Below are positions 39,033 through 52,057 of a DNA stretch of 64,000 nucleotides, one piece after another. Origin of the DNA: Mallotus nudiflorus (Eukaryota > Streptophyta > Magnoliopsida > Malpighiales > Euphorbiaceae); NCBI GenBank assembly GCA_947683625.1, contig CANTUR010000620.1, positions 248,001 through 312,000 of the forward strand, written 5' to 3'. Position numbers and translations under genes: made by a program. The first letter of the stretch is position 1. The number at the start of each line of letters is the position of its first letter. The notes beneath the pieces were generated by a model. It made no database searches, was not told the origin of the DNA, and saw nothing but the letters and a program-made list of their open reading frames with translations.

Positions 39033-39768
39033 ATGACGGTACATAATTTTTTTTATTATATTTATTTTACCAGGAAACTATTTTTCTTCTCTTGTAAAAT
39101 AATGGAATTGTTTCCTGTCAATTGGTGCAGAAAAAGATGGTGATAAGGACGCAAATGAATTGTGACAAGTCTCGCTCTAAAGCCATGAAGATTGCAGTTG
39201 GCATTTGCGGTAATTATGTCACAAATTAACTAGCATACAGTGATTTAATCACTTATTTTCCAAGAGATATCGAGAAGTAGGATTTGAATTCTATTTTCAT
39301 CGATTTGTAAATTAATTTCTTTCTAATTTAATAAGAGATCTCAACCTGTTCTAACATTAAACTTCATTAAAAAAATTTAAAATGCCAAAAATTTAAACAT
39401 ATAATGCTGTTGTTAGAAGATTTAAATGTAATGATTTATGTGATTGACACTGCTGCATGCATGCAGGGGTAACTTCTGCGGCAATAGCAGAGAAAGATAA
39501 GAACCAGTTAGAGGTGATAGGAGAAGTGGATCCTGTGAAGCTAACAACTTCATTAAGGAAACAATTGGCAAAATGGCCTCATTGCCCTTGCCCGTTACTA
39601 AAAACCAAGGTGCACGTAGAGCTGATGAGCGTAACTGAAGTGAAAGAAGAAAAGAAAGAAGAAAAGAAAGAAGAAAAGAAAGAAGAGCTAGTTTGTTGCC
39701 GAAACCCTCCTTTTATCTTCCAAGAAGTTTGTAGGGACCCTGACCCCATTTCTTGCTCCATCATGTGA
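39033..39768 (+). CDS. Small HMA-domain protein with C-terminal CaaX box (HIPP family), 3 exons
   Basis: The only host gene I can support. Exons 39033-39038, 39131-39209 and 39467-39768, with GT...AG introns (TTGGTGCAG and GCATGCAG acceptors), give 128 residues. Residues 4-62 form a heavy-metal-associated fold (KMVIRTQMNCDKSRSKAMKI, then GVTSAAI and QLEVIGEVDPVKLTTSLRK). The usual metal motif MxCxxC reads MNCDKS: the second Cys is Ser16, so metal binding is doubtful. A Lys/Glu run (88-102) comes from a 12-bp tandem repeat. The protein ends CSIM, a CaaX signal for prenylation at Cys125. HIPP proteins are membrane-associated and are linked to metal handling, stress and pathogen susceptibility; the role of this one is unknown. 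No stop or frame damage. The first intron directly after codon 2 is inferred from splice sites. Confidence 0.88.
39656..39693 (+). repeat. 12-bp tandem repeat coding Lys/Glu run
   Basis: GAAGAAAAGAAA repeated about three times within exon 3, encoding EEKK units. A likely site of length variation between alleles. Confidence 0.9.
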
Positions 39769-39967
39769 GATTGATTTTATCATCAACTTAAATGAATATT
39801 TCCTCTTATATGTAAGTTTTGTTGGTTTTTAGTTGATTCTTTTTTCAAAAAATTGTTATCTATTTTTGTTGTATTGCTTGCAACCACTGAATTTGTAACA
39901 CATATACATATATGTCATATTTTTATCAATTAAAATATAAAATATTTAAAATTATGTGTTAAATTAT
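39769..39967 (+). other. HIPP 3' flank up to element D
   Basis: Contains the 3' UTR. An AATGAA at 39791 and T-rich sequence with TTGT motifs follow, compatible with a plant polyadenylation region. No other feature. Element D starts abruptly at its right edge. Confidence 0.45.
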
Positions 39968-42830
39968 TTTTCAGACCAAAAATAGTTGGTCAACCCCTAT
40001 CTCCTCTTCCTCCTTCTTTCTTTCTTCTTCTTTCACGCCATTTTCATTCCCCTGTCACTACACACCCGAACCAGCAGCCATAACCACCTCGTTCCTTCTC
40101 CATATGCTTCTTCTTCCTTTAGTGTCATCTCTACAGTGCATCATGAAGAAGGTAGTAGCAGCAACAACCAAGTGAAGCAGCAGCTGTGTGAAGCAGCAGC
40201 TGTGTGAAGCAGCATCAACAATGACTACAGCAACAGCCTCCAGCCCTCCTGTCGTGACACCCAGCACAACCACCGCCACCACCTATTGTCGCCGGAAGCA
40301 GCAACAACTCAGGCTTGCAGCAGCAGCCCCTCCTCTGTCCTGATTTGAGCTTGAAGTGAGTTAGTAGTTAGTTAACTTTAGGTTAGTTTTTAGTTATATT
40401 TAGTTGTTTGTTAGTTGATTTGGTTAATTTTTAGGTTGTTTTGGGATTTTTGTTAATTACGAGTTAATTGTTTAATTTTTGCAGAATTTATTTTAATTAT
40501 TTGGGGTAATTCTTGGTTGATTTATGTATATATATTAGTTGATCTAAGTTATTGGAGTTCATTTTGGTTAAGAGTATATAAAAATTAATTTAGATTAATT
40601 AAATTGATTTTTATGGAATTTTAGTATATTTATTTAGGTATTTTAATTTTTATGTATATTTTGTTAATATGGTTAATTAATTATTTTTGGTTGAATATTT
40701 GAGTTAATTAGTGTTAGTATATTATGTTAGTAATTTTAGTAGTGATAAAATAATTCTTGATCATTTATCTAATTTTTTTTAGAAATTATTATATTATGTA
40801 AATTTTGATATAATAGGGAAATGGTGTGTTTTTGTTGATATTATAATTAAATACTATGTTTTAGATATTTTTGAGATAAAATGTGGTATTAAAATAAGTT
40901 TTATAAATTATTTATTATTTTTAGTTAATTGATACTAACTATTTTTTTGAAAATTTATTCAAAATTAAATTATTTATTGTTTTGTGGTTTGAGTGAGTTT
41001 TTAATTAATATTTTAGTATATTTAAACTAGATGGGCAATTATAGTTGAATTTGACTATATTATGTTGAATATTTGAAAAGTTGAATTGTTATTAATATTA
41101 TATTATTATTTGACATTTTATTTAAATTATGGTGGAAAATAATTTTATTTAGTATTTTAAAAATTAAATAAATTATATTATGATTTATTATTAATTTTAT
41201 TATTTTGGTGATTTACTAAATTAATGTTTGGTATTTGCTTATTTGTATTTTTGGTGAACCTTGGTTGGGAATTATGTAGTTTGGGGTCCCAACCCAAAAT
41301 GTTGTACCACTATGAATTTTGTAGTGTGTTTATTTGCAGGATTGACTTTACTTCGGTAGAGGGATGTCCGTTTTACAGAGAAAATTCTGTCGAATTTTCG
41401 GTAGATTTCTCGTAAAACGTGACACCGGGTCAATCCTAAAATTTTTATTATGAGTTCGAATTGAGTCTTCCATAAAAACTCTAAAAGTTAGGTTTCTATT
41501 TTCTGATTGTCATTTCTTTTTCTGTCTTTTAGCTGCCTCTCCAATCACGTCTACCAGTCGAGATCGGACACGATGTGCCAAAGGAGCACTTTTATCTTAT
41601 AAGTTAATATTTGATTTGAGTGTCGGATTTTTAATTTAAATTATATCAAATTCTTATGAATTTAATTTTATGAGATTTTATTCAGCATTATTCATATGAT
41701 CTTGCCTGATTTAATCTATAGTTGTTTTATTGTATTTTATTTATTTATCTATTTTATTTATTGTAATTTTTGTTGTTTTATTTATTTATTTTATTTTTAA
41801 ATAAACCACAATAGAACAACCTACCTAATGGGTTTCATCAGGACCGTGTGCGCACTGGTAAAATATGCGATTATTTAATTATATTACTCGGGCCGAAGGT
41901 CTGGTGATGTTTTGCTCTCGGACACCACCAGTAGTATAATATTTGCTTATTTAATAAATACTAGGGCCGAAGGTCTGGTGATGCTTTACTCTCGGACACT
42001 GCCAATATAAATTTTAGTTTATATTTATTAAATCATTGGGGCCGATAGTCTAGGGTTGCTTTGCTCTCGGACATCGCCAGTGATATTGGATTAAAAGATA
42101 TGACTGCGGCTGTGTATCCTGGTAATGCTTTGCTCTCGGGATCCGGTAGTCTTGGATATAAGTGAGTCTTATGACTGTTAAAAATTTATAAATCGGGTTC
42201 TACCAGATTTTTATACTGTAACGATTTAAAAAGACATTTAAATATTTATTTCTTCTCTTTTAAAAATGGATTTATTATATATATACCAAATGGTTGAAAT
42301 AAATTTATATTATATTATATTTCCATAAAATTTATTTTAATCAAGTTTTCAAATTGCATTCATTTCTTTATTAACTTACTTAATGAGGTCTGACTCCCCT
42401 CAACTTATTTTTTTTTCCAGGAGTTTGAGAGTTTTCTGTTAGGCCTACTTCTCTTCGCCGTGTAGCTTCGTCACCGGCTATTATGCGTAGGTCTATTTAG
42501 TTGTGTTGTATTTACTTTCGCATATCGCAGTAGAGAAAATTGTATAACTACATACTTTATTTGGAATTTCATGTATTTATAATTGTATGTACTAAGATAC
42601 TATTTGTATAACCGATGTTTATTTATTTTATTCTATGCACTGATATTATGGTTTAAATTATATTGAGAAAAATCAGTTTAATAATATGCATTATTATTTT
42701 ATTATTTATTGTAAGGTTTCAAAGTTAAATATTCTACGATTTTCTTTATAGGCTTACTATGGGTTTCGATAGCTTTATGCTTTCCTATTCCTTAGTGCCG
42801 GTCACGTGCCCCTGGGTTCGGGTTATGACA
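39968..42830 (+). repeat. Element D 5' LTR, 5'-truncated (2863 bp)
   Basis: Aligns to the 3' LTR from 48228 onward. Holds the GC-richer island (40000-40340, GCAGCAGC-rich), hairpin block (41339-41436, flanked by inverted GGATTGAC / GTCAATCC), TTTTAG block (41521-41597, with ATAAGT where elements B and C have GTAAGT), tandem repeats with CTCTCGGACA (41886-42150) and TTTTTTTTCCAGGAG (~42410). CACGTG at ~42804. Ends GGGTTATGACA. Confidence 0.88.
41886..42150 (+). repeat. Tandem repeat in element D 5' LTR
   Basis: Four units of about 65-75 bases with GGCCGA.GGTCTGGTGATG and CTTTGCTCTCGGACAC.GCCAG as core. Counterparts in the 3' LTR are at 50110-50380. Confidence 0.85.
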
Positions 42831-42834
42831 AAGT

Positions 42835-42846
42835 TGGTATCAGAGC
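42835..42846 (+). other. Element D primer binding site
   Basis: TGGTATCAGAGC four bases after the LTR end, complementary to initiator tRNA-Met. Confidence 0.95.
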
Positions 42847-43012
42847 TTTGGCTCATTTTTCATGCTTTTGACTGTCAATGTCTGTCTTTTTCTCATAATA
42901 CTACGGCACTTAGGTTGTTAAATGTCATTTGTTGACCTCTTGCCTTTTGGTTTTAGCATTCGAGTTTGTATTCTTGTCTTATTTTAAATCTTGGTTTTCT
43001 TGTCCTTTCAAA

Positions 43013-44355
43013 ATAAGGCGTGCTCGGAATGCCCTTGCTGTAGATGTAGAACCTGATGATGGTGTGCAGTCATTTCAGGATGAGATTCTCCCTCCTGTCC
43101 CTCGACCTAGAGGTAAGGGTAGGGGTAGAGCAAGAGTGGCAGCGGCTCAGAGGTAGGATCAGCCTCCAATAGAGCCTCAGATTCCAGCAGAGGATCCTGT
43201 AGTCTTTGCAGCTGGCATGGTGGGTATTAATCAGGGCTTGGCAGCTCTTAATCAAGCGATGCCCATTGTGCAACAAATGTTTTAGCGATAGATTCAGGGG
43301 ATGTCAGATGTTGATGCAGCCTTATTATACTCTAGAGTGGGGCGAGTTCACTTTGATAGTATTGGGGACACATTGGATTTCATTAATACCATCGAGTCTA
43401 GGACCAGATATGGGTATTCTGACTACCAGAGGATTATGATTATGGAGCTATCAATCTCAGTAGTAGCTCAGGATTGGTTTATGCAGTCCATTTAACCTTT
43501 CATGATGACGACGACATGGTTGGATTTAAGGAGTAGTTCATGAGATTCTTCTGTCCTTCATCTATGCGAGAGAACTACAGATGGCAGCTGCTTAACATTG
43601 ATAGGAGAGATCGATCAGTGGAGGACTATACTTGGGAGTTCTGCAGACTGATGAGGAATGCAGAGGACGTGAGGCAGGATGTCGCCAGGCTAGTAGAGCT
43701 ATATGTGACGGGATTAGGCCTAGCCTATATTGGTATTCGACCAAAGGGTTGTAGTCTCAAGAGTGTGGTAGAGGAGGCGAGACAGCTGGAGCGCAGACAC
43801 ATCCGGCATGGCACCATACCTGACCCATATGATAGTGGCACTTTCAGACCTGTCCAGAGGGTGCAGCAGCCAGTATTTCAAATAGGCAGCTCGAGTTCTC
43901 AGTCAGCAGGCCCTTCTCAGTAGAGCAGATAGTTTAGGGCACATTGGACTGGTAGGCACCGCCTTACTCAGGATCGCAGGAGCAGTAGGGCCGCTAGATT
44001 TGGTAGTAGCGCCAGCAGTAGTAGTGGGCACAGCTCTGGGCATGGCAGTTCTGGGTCTGGAGCTAGTGCGTGTGCCATTTGTGGTCGAGTGCATCAGGGT
44101 CCTTGTCACTTGATGCCAGGAGCATGTTTTAGATGTGGTCAGTTTGGACATTTCGCTAGAGATTGTCCGAACTATGGAATCTATACATCTTTTGCTCAGG
44201 GATCTTCACCTAATATTGTTCAGCCATTGCAGCAGGTGCCTCAGCAATATCAGGTACCCATGTACTCTTAGCAATGACCGATGCAGTATGCGAGTCAGTA
44301 GGGTAGAGGTAAAGGACAAACTCAGCCATTCACCTTATAGCAGCCATGATGTGGT
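43013..44355 (+). pseudogene. Element D gag, broken
   Basis: Reading begins where element B has its start codon; here the triplet is ATA (43013), so the start is lost by G-to-A. Arg/Gly-rich stretch near 43100-43140. The core is recognisable in pieces: SDVDAALLYSRVGRVHFDS (43301 on), then MRFFCPSSMRENYRWQLLNI (43540 on) and DVRQDVARLVELYVTGLGL. Zinc knuckle CFRCGQFGHFARDCPNYG at ~44128-44178. Stops at 43154, 43283, 43289, 43493, 43922, 43931, 44270 and others sit at Gln positions; 44276 is an Arg-to-TGA change. A frameshift lies near 43520. Confidence 0.82.
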
Positions 44356-44373
44356 CAAGCTGGGGTCTTCACT

Positions 44374-46240
44374 TTGACTCCTCAGGATGTGCAGGCATCC
44401 AACGTTATGGTAGCAGGTATTATTCTAGTCTGTTGCTTTGAGGCTAGAGTATTATTTAATCCGGGTGCTAAATGTTCATTTGTATCTCCTTTGTTTGCTT
44501 CGAGAGTGGCTTGTCTTCCTTCTAAGATGAGTTTTCCTCTATCTATTTTGACTCCGCTTAGTGATGAGTTAGAGACAAAAATTTTCTTTCCATATTATCT
44601 CGTGTTAGTAGAGGGTAGAAAATTATTGGTAGACTTGGTCCTTTTGGATGTGATCAAGTTTGATGTGATTCTTGGAATGGATTGGTTGTCCTAGTATTAT
44701 GCTTCTGTGGATTATCGAGCAAAGGAAGTAATTTTCAGGATTCCTGGTGATGAGGAATTTAGATTCAGAGGTACTGAGAGTTCCATGTTATGTATTCCTA
44801 TTTCTACCATTACAGCTAGGAAGATGCTCAGTAGAGGTGTCAGGGCTATCTAGCTGTGGTTTGAGATGTTCAAGTAGAAATGGGATCAGTGGAGAGGGTA
44901 CCAATAGTACATGAATTTTACAGATGTTTTTCCAGAGGAGTTACCTGGATTGTTGCCGAATAGAGAGATAGAATTCTATATTGATGTTGTCCCAGGTATA
45001 GATCCTATCTCTATGCCACATTATAGGATGGCACCTGCGGAGTTGAAGGAGTTAAAAGAGCAATTGCAGGAATTATTAGATAAGGGGTTCATTCGGCCTA
45101 GTACATCTCCTTGGGGTGCTCCGGTTCTCTTTGTAAAGAAGAAGGATGGTAGTCTTCGACTCTATATTGACTACAGACAACTAAATAAGGTTACCATCAA
45201 GAATAAGTATCTACTCCCCAGGATTGATGATTTGTTCGACTAGTTATAAAGAGGTCGACATTTCTCTAAGATTGACTTGAGATCTGGGTATCATCAGCTG
45301 AGGATTAGAAGGGAGGATATACCTAAGTCAACATTTCGGACTAGATATGGCCACTATAAGTTCTTAGTGATGTCCTTTGGGTTGACTAATGCCCCAACAG
45401 CCTTTATGGACTTGATGAATAGGGTGTTTAGGCCATTCTTAGACCGATTTATGATAGTGTTTATTGATGATATTCTGGTCTATTCAAAGAATAGGGCGGA
45501 GCATGCGATGCATCTGAGATTGGTGTCGTAGACTTTGAAAGAGCACCGGTTATACGCTAAAATTTTAAAATGTGAGTTCTGGTTAGACCAAGTGGCATTC
45601 TTAGGCCATGTGGTGTCTAAAGATGGCATTCAAGTAGATCCCAAGAAGATAGAGGTGATTTTTGAATGGTCAAGACCTACAACGGTTACTAAAGTGAGAA
45701 GTTTTCTAGGTTTAACAGGCTATTACAGGAGATTTGTGAAGGATTTTTCTAAGATTGTTGTGCCTTTGACTAGACTAACCCAGAAGAATGTTAGATTTGT
45801 ATGGACTGATGGATGTGAGGAGCATTTCCAGTTGCTTAAAGATTTATTAACTTCAGCTCTAGTACTGACATTACCCTTTGGTAATGATAGATACACGGTG
45901 TATTGTGATGCTTCCCGTGTAGGTTTGGGATGTGTGCTAATGTAGAATGGCAGAGTGGTTGGTTATGCTTCGAGGCAATTGAAGAAGCACGAGCAAAATT
46001 ATCCCACTCACGATCTAGAGATGGCAGCAGTTGTATTCGCACTGAAGATCTAGAGGCATTATCTGTACGGTGTCACTTATGAGATCTACACCGACCACAA
46101 GAGCTTAAAGTATATCTTTGAGCAGAGGGATTTGAACTTAAGGCAAAGAAGATGGATGGAACTTCTAAAAGACTAAGATTGTTCAATTCTTTACCATCCA
46201 GGCAAGACAAATGTAGTAGTTAACGCATTGAGTAGAAAAT
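44374..46240 (+). pseudogene. Element D protease, reverse transcriptase and RNase H, broken
   Basis: The protease motif reads ARVLFNPGA (~44460): the catalytic aspartate is changed to asparagine, unlike B and C. The linker LPGLLPNREIEFYIDV follows (~44944). Reverse transcriptase: LFVKKKDGSLRLYIDYRQLN, SFGLTNAPTAFMDLMNRVF and active site FIDDILVYS (45460-45486). RNase H: YTVYCDASRVGLGCVLM (~45895) and HPGKTNVVV.ALSRKS (~46200). Stops include 44692, 45241, 45247, 45529 and 45943 (Gln sites), 46051 (Trp) and 46174 (Tyr, a transversion). A one-base loss lies near 44843. Confidence 0.87.
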
Positions 46241-47802
46241 CAGCAGGTAGTCTTGCCCACATTAGTACTGAGAGAAGACCAATTATTCAGGAGTTGCATG
46301 AGCTAATTGATAAGGGTTTGCAATGGAAAGTGACTAAGGAGTGCCTTTTAGCTCAGTTCAGAGTACGATCTGTGTACTTGGATAGAGTTAAGGCAACTCA
46401 AAGAAGGGACCCACAGTTTTAGAGAATTATGTTTAAGGTGCAACAGGGTCAATCCAGAGAGTTTGTGATTGACAGTGAGGGAGTTCTACGCTTGGGTACT
46501 CGGTTGTGTGTGCCAGATGTTGATGATTTGAGGAAAGAGATATTAGAAGAGGCACATTTTTTTGCTTACAGTATTCATCCAGGTTCTACTAAGATGTATC
46601 ATAATTTGAGGGATACATATTGGTGGAATGGAATGAAGAAGGATGTTGCAGAATTTGTATTCAAGTGTCTTACATGTTAGCAGGTGAAATTAGAGCATTA
46701 GAGGCCCTCAGGATTATTACAGCCCATGCCTATCCTAGAGTGGAAGTGGGATATGATTGCTATGGATTTTGTGACCGGGTTGCCTCGGACGACAGGTGGG
46801 TTTGATGCTATTTGGGTGATCATTGATAAGTTAACTAAGTCAGCTCATTTTATGCCAGTTAAGAAGACATACTCTATGGACAGGTTGGCACGGTTGTATG
46901 TCAGCAGAATTGTTTGTCTTCATGGAGTTCCAGTAAGTATAATATCTGACAGAGGAGCCATTTTTACATCAGTTTTCTGGCAAGAGTTGCATAAGGCATT
47001 AGGTACTATACTTGACTTCAGTACAACATTCCATCCTTAAACCGATGGTCAGTCTGAGAGGACCATTCAGACTTTAGAGGATATGCTCCGGATTTGTGTG
47101 ATGGACTTTGAAGGTCAATGGGATAATCATTTGCCATTGATTGAATTTGCATATAACAATAGTTATCATGCAAGTATTGAGATGGCTCCGTATGAAGCGT
47201 TGTATAGTAGAAAGTGCAGATCACCTTTGTGTTAGGAAATTGGTGAGAGATAGCTCACAGGTCCAGAGTTAGTGCAGGTTACTTCTAAAAAAGTTCCTAT
47301 CATTCAGTAGAGGTTAAGGATAGCATACAGCAGGCATAAGAGTTATGTTGATCCCAAAAGGAAGTATGTTTCCTTTCTAGTTGGAGATATGGTGTTTTTG
47401 AAGGTATCTCCAATGAAGGGAGTTATGAGGTTCGGTAAGAAGGGTAAGTTGGCTCTGAGGTACATTAGACCTTTCGAGATAAGGTCACGAGTTGGGGAAG
47501 TAGCCTATAGACTAGTGTTGCCACCTGAGTTATCTCAAATCCACCCAGTGTTCCATGTGTCTATGTTGAGGAAGTATATTCCTGACCCTTCTCACGTACT
47601 TCAGTCCCAAGTAGTGGAGCTCAGTGAAGATCTATCTTATGAGGAGTATCTAGTGGCAATTGTTGATTGCTAGGTTTGCCAGCTTCGCTCTCAAGAAATT
47701 TCGATGGTGAAAGTGCTTTGGAGTAACCACACAACAGAAGACTGTACGTGGGAGGCAAAATCTGAGATGCAAGTCGTCTATCCCTATCTTTTTCATCCTT
47801 AG
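46241..47802 (+). pseudogene. Element D integrase with chromodomain-like tail, broken
   Basis: Zinc-binding region with EEAHFFAYSIHPGSTKMYHN and CLTC; core with IAMDFVTGLPRTTGG and ISDRGAIFTSVFWQ; DGQSERT near 47044; GPF/Y region mutated (IRPFEIRSRVGEVAYRLVL); HPVFHVSMLRKYIPDPSHVL; chromodomain-type tail with MVKVLWSNHT..DCTWEAKSEM, ending at TAG 47800-47802. Premature stops at 46422, 46678, 46696, 47038, 47252, 47307 and 47671 are at Gln positions and 47233 at Trp. The tail encodes the module thought to read heterochromatin marks. Confidence 0.87.
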
Positions 47803-47850
47803 ACTTTATAATTCCTAACTTTTCTCTGAAATTTGAGGACAAATTTCTGT

Positions 47851-47863
47851 AAGAGGGGAAGAC
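47851..47863 (+). other. Element D polypurine tract
   Basis: AAGAGGGGAAGAC directly before the 3' LTR start TGTAATAACCCG. Confidence 0.85.
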
Positions 47864-48168
47864 TGTAATAACCCGAATATTTTAAATTATTTATATAAAT
47901 ATTGAGGTTTTTGAGGATACAAATTATCTTTATTTCATATTGTTATAATTGATATATTAAATTATTATATTTAAGTACTAAATTTAAAATTCTATTGAGA
48001 ACTATTAATATTTTTATTTGTACATTATTTTATTTTTATGCACATACTTTGTTATTTTAATTGTCCAAATATTTATTTATAGCATTACTATTGTTGACTA
48101 TTATATTTGTAGTATTATTTTATCTAGAGGTATATTAATAACATTATCATATTCACTACTTAAACTAC

Positions 48169-48172
<4 letters not shown>

Positions 48173-48219
<47 letters not shown>
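48173..48219. repeat. (TA)n microsatellite in element D 3' LTR
   Basis: About 23 TA repeats, at the position where the B LTRs also carry TA or CA/TA runs. Confidence 0.93.
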
Positions 48220-50412
48220 CATTATGATTTTCAGACCAAAAATAGTTGGTCAATCCCTATCTCCTCTTCCTCCTTCTTTCTTTCTTCTTCTTTCACGCCA
48301 TTTTCCTTCCCCTATCACTATGCACCCAAAGCAGCAGCCATAACCACCCCGTTCCTTCTCCATCTGCTTCTTCTTCCTTTAGTGTCATCTCTGCAGCGCA
48401 TCATAAAGAAGGTAGCAACAGCAGTAGCCGTGTGAAGCAACAGTAAGAACGACTACAGCAGTAGCCTCCAGCCCTCTTGCCGTGACACCCAGCACAACCA
48501 CCGCAACCACCTGCTATCATCGGAAGCAGCAGCAACTCAGGCTTGCAGCAGCAGCCCCTCCCCTATCCTGATTTGAGCTTGAAGTGAGTTAGTAGTTAAT
48601 AACTTTAGGTTAATTTTTAGTTAGATTTAGTTGTTTGTTAGTTGATTTGGTTAGTTTTTAGGTTGTTTTAGGATTTTTTGTTAATTATGAGTTAATTGTT
48701 TAATTTTTGCGGAATTTATTTTAATTATTTGGGGTAATTCTTGGTTGATTTATGTATATATATTAGTTGATCTAAGTTATTGGAGTTAATTTTGGTTAAA
48801 AGTATATAAAAATTAATTTAGATTAATTAAATTGATTTTTATGGAATTTTAGTATATTTATTTAGGTATTTTAATTTTTATGTATATTTTGTTAATATGG
48901 TTAATTAATTATTTTTGGTTGAATATTTGAGTTAATTAGTGTTAGTATATTATGTTAGTAATTTTAGTAGTGATAAAATAATTCTTGATAATTTATCTAA
49001 TTTTTTTTAGAAATTATTATATTATGTAAATTTTGATATAATAGGTAAATGGTGTATTTTTGTTGATATTATAATTAAATACTATATTTTAGATATTTTT
49101 TAGATAAAATGTGGCATTAAAATAAGTTTTATAAATTATTTATTATTTTTAGTTAATTGATACTAACTATTTTTTTTGAAAATTTATTCAAAATTAAATT
49201 ATTTATTGTTTTGTGGTTTGAGTGAATTTTTAATTAATATTTTAGTATATTTAAACTAGATGGGCAATTATAGTTGAATTTGACTATATTATGTTGAATA
49301 TTTGAAAAGTTGGATTGTTACTAATATTATATTATTATTTGAAATTTTATTTAAATTATGGTGGAAAATAATTTTATTTAGTGTTTTAAAAATTAAATAA
49401 ATTATATTATGATTTATTATTAATTTTATTATTTTTGGTGATTTACTAAATTAATGTTTGGTATTTGCTTATTTGTATTTTTGGTGAACCTCGGTTGGGA
49501 ATTATGTAGTTTGGGATCCCAACCCGAGGTGTTGTACCACTGTGAATTTTGTAATGTGTTTATTTGCAGGATTGACTCTACTTTGATAGAGGGATGTCCA
49601 TTTTACAAAGAAAACTCTACCGAATTTTTGGTAGATTTCTTGTAAAATGTGACTCCGGGTCAATCCTAAAATTTTTATTCTGAGTTCGAATCAAGTCTTC
49701 CATAGAAACTCTAGAAGTTAAGTTTCTATTTTCTGATTGTCATTTCCTTTTCTGTCTTTTAGCTACCTCTCCAGTCACGTCTACCAGTCGAGGTCGGACA
49801 TGACATGCCAAAGGAGCACCTTTATCTTATAAGTTAATATTTGATTTGAGTGTCGGATTTTTAATTTAAATTATATCAAATTCTTACGAATTTAATTTTA
49901 TGAGATTTTATTAAGCATTATTCATATGATCTTGCCTGATTTAATCTATAGTTGTTTTATTGTATTTTATTTATTTATCTATTTTATTTATTGTAATTTT
50001 TATTGTTTTATTTATTTTCTTTTATTTTTAGATAAACCACAGTAGAATAGCCTACCTAATGGGTTTCATCAGGACCGTGTGCGCACTGGTAAAATATGCG
50101 ATTATTTAATTATATTACTAAGGCCGAAGGTCTGGTGATGTTTTGCTCTCGGACACCGCCAGTAGTATAATATTTGCTTATTTAATAAATACTAGGGCCG
50201 AAGGGCTGGTGATGCTTTGCTCTCGGACACTGCCAGTATAAATTTTAGATTATATTTATTAAATCACTGGGGCCAATAGTCTGGTGTTGCTTTGCTCTCG
50301 GACATCGCTAGTGATATTAGATTAAGAGATATGACTGTGGCTATGTATCCTGGTAATGCTTTGCTCTCGGGATCCGACAGTCTTGGATATAAGTGAGTCT
50401 TATGACTGTTAA

Positions 50413-51976
50413 TGTCACGACCCGAACCTGAGGGCACGTGACTGGCACTAGGGAAAGGGTAGGCATAAGGCCCCCGAAACCCATAGTAAGCCTTAAAGAA
50501 AAGAAAAATAAAGCCTTACAATTTAAAACTTTATTTTATAACAGGACACATTATCAAACTGATTTTTCTGAAATTAAAACATAATTGAATACATAAATAA
50601 AATATTCTCCAACATCACATATCATAAATCAAACTTAAATCATTATACATAAGCATGGTTCATTGAAATAAAATACATAAGTATATTTAAGTCATACAAA
50701 TTCATAATACAGTTACTACTGCAGCTTTCTAGAGTACTACTACAGTACAACTTACAATGACCTACATAAAATGGCCGGTGATGAAGAAACCCGGCGTGGA
50801 GGCAGTCTAAGGTTAAACTCCCAAGCTTTTGAAAAAAAATAAATTGAGGGGAATCAGACCTCACTGAGTAAGTCAATAAAAAGAGTTGTACGGTTTGAAA
50901 ACCATATATTTATAGTGAAAATAATTTTATAATGTATATATATATCTTTTGAAAAATCTCGGTAGAGCCCTAAACCCAAAGTTCTAAATGGCCAACCGAG
51001 CCCACCTATTCCAACTAGACTGTCGGTCCCCGACAGCAAAGGCATCAACGGAGGCACCAAGTCACAATCATTCACTTAATCCAAATATATGGCACTGGCG
51101 GTCCCCGAGAGCTAAGGCATCAATTGAGGCACCCATCCCAGTCCATTATTAACTTTCCAATCATTGGCGGTGCCCGAGAGCAAGGGCTTCTACCGAGGCA
51201 CCCATCCTAGTTTACATCCACAAGTTATATATGTATCAGATCCATATCTCAATCTTTACCATGTGCACACGGTTCTGATGAAACCCACCAGGTAGCCCGT
51301 TCTACCAAAATTTCTCAAAAACTGATTTTAAATAAATAAAATACGCTTAAACCTTAAATAGCAGCATTAAGTTAAATAAATCATATAATAAATATTATAA
51401 ACATGAGTGAACGTAGTCTTTAAATAAAACACACGCACAAGTCATTTTATCGACTTACAAGATGAATGAGAAGGCTGACAACCGCACGTCTGCCTCGATC
51501 CCACGGCTTCTGCTCCAATATGCTCTAGAAAAGAAATTAACATATCGATTTTAAAACATGTCTACGAAATTGAAATCGAAAATCAACAAAAATATTGAAA
51601 TTCTAGGTTGACTTGAGGAAGACCGGATAAAACTCGATAGATAGGAAAAAGCCTAATTAATGGTAGAAATTTATTACGAATATCACATTTTACGAGAAAA
51701 TCTATTGAAATTTCGACAAAGTCTCCTCTGTAAAACGGACATCTCTCTACCAAAGGTAGAGTCAAACCCAAATAAAAATGCACTTCTAATAATCACAGAC
51801 ATTCATACTCGAGTCGGGCTTTCAGAACTACACTTAGTCCCGACTGAGATCACAATCCAACAAAACATCACAAAAATTAAATCATTTATTTTCCCCAAAA
51901 ATACACATCACATATATGATTATCCATAGTTAGAAAATCATCTCTCAATAAAGATTTAAAATAAAATTTCACAAAC

Positions 51977-52057
<81 letters not shown>

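Noticed and set aside
41886..42150. Regularly spaced repeats that could suggest a CRISPR-like array
   Set aside because: Units are adjacent, imperfect, lie inside a retrotransposon LTR, and the same array is in every LTR copy; this is a plant nuclear genome.
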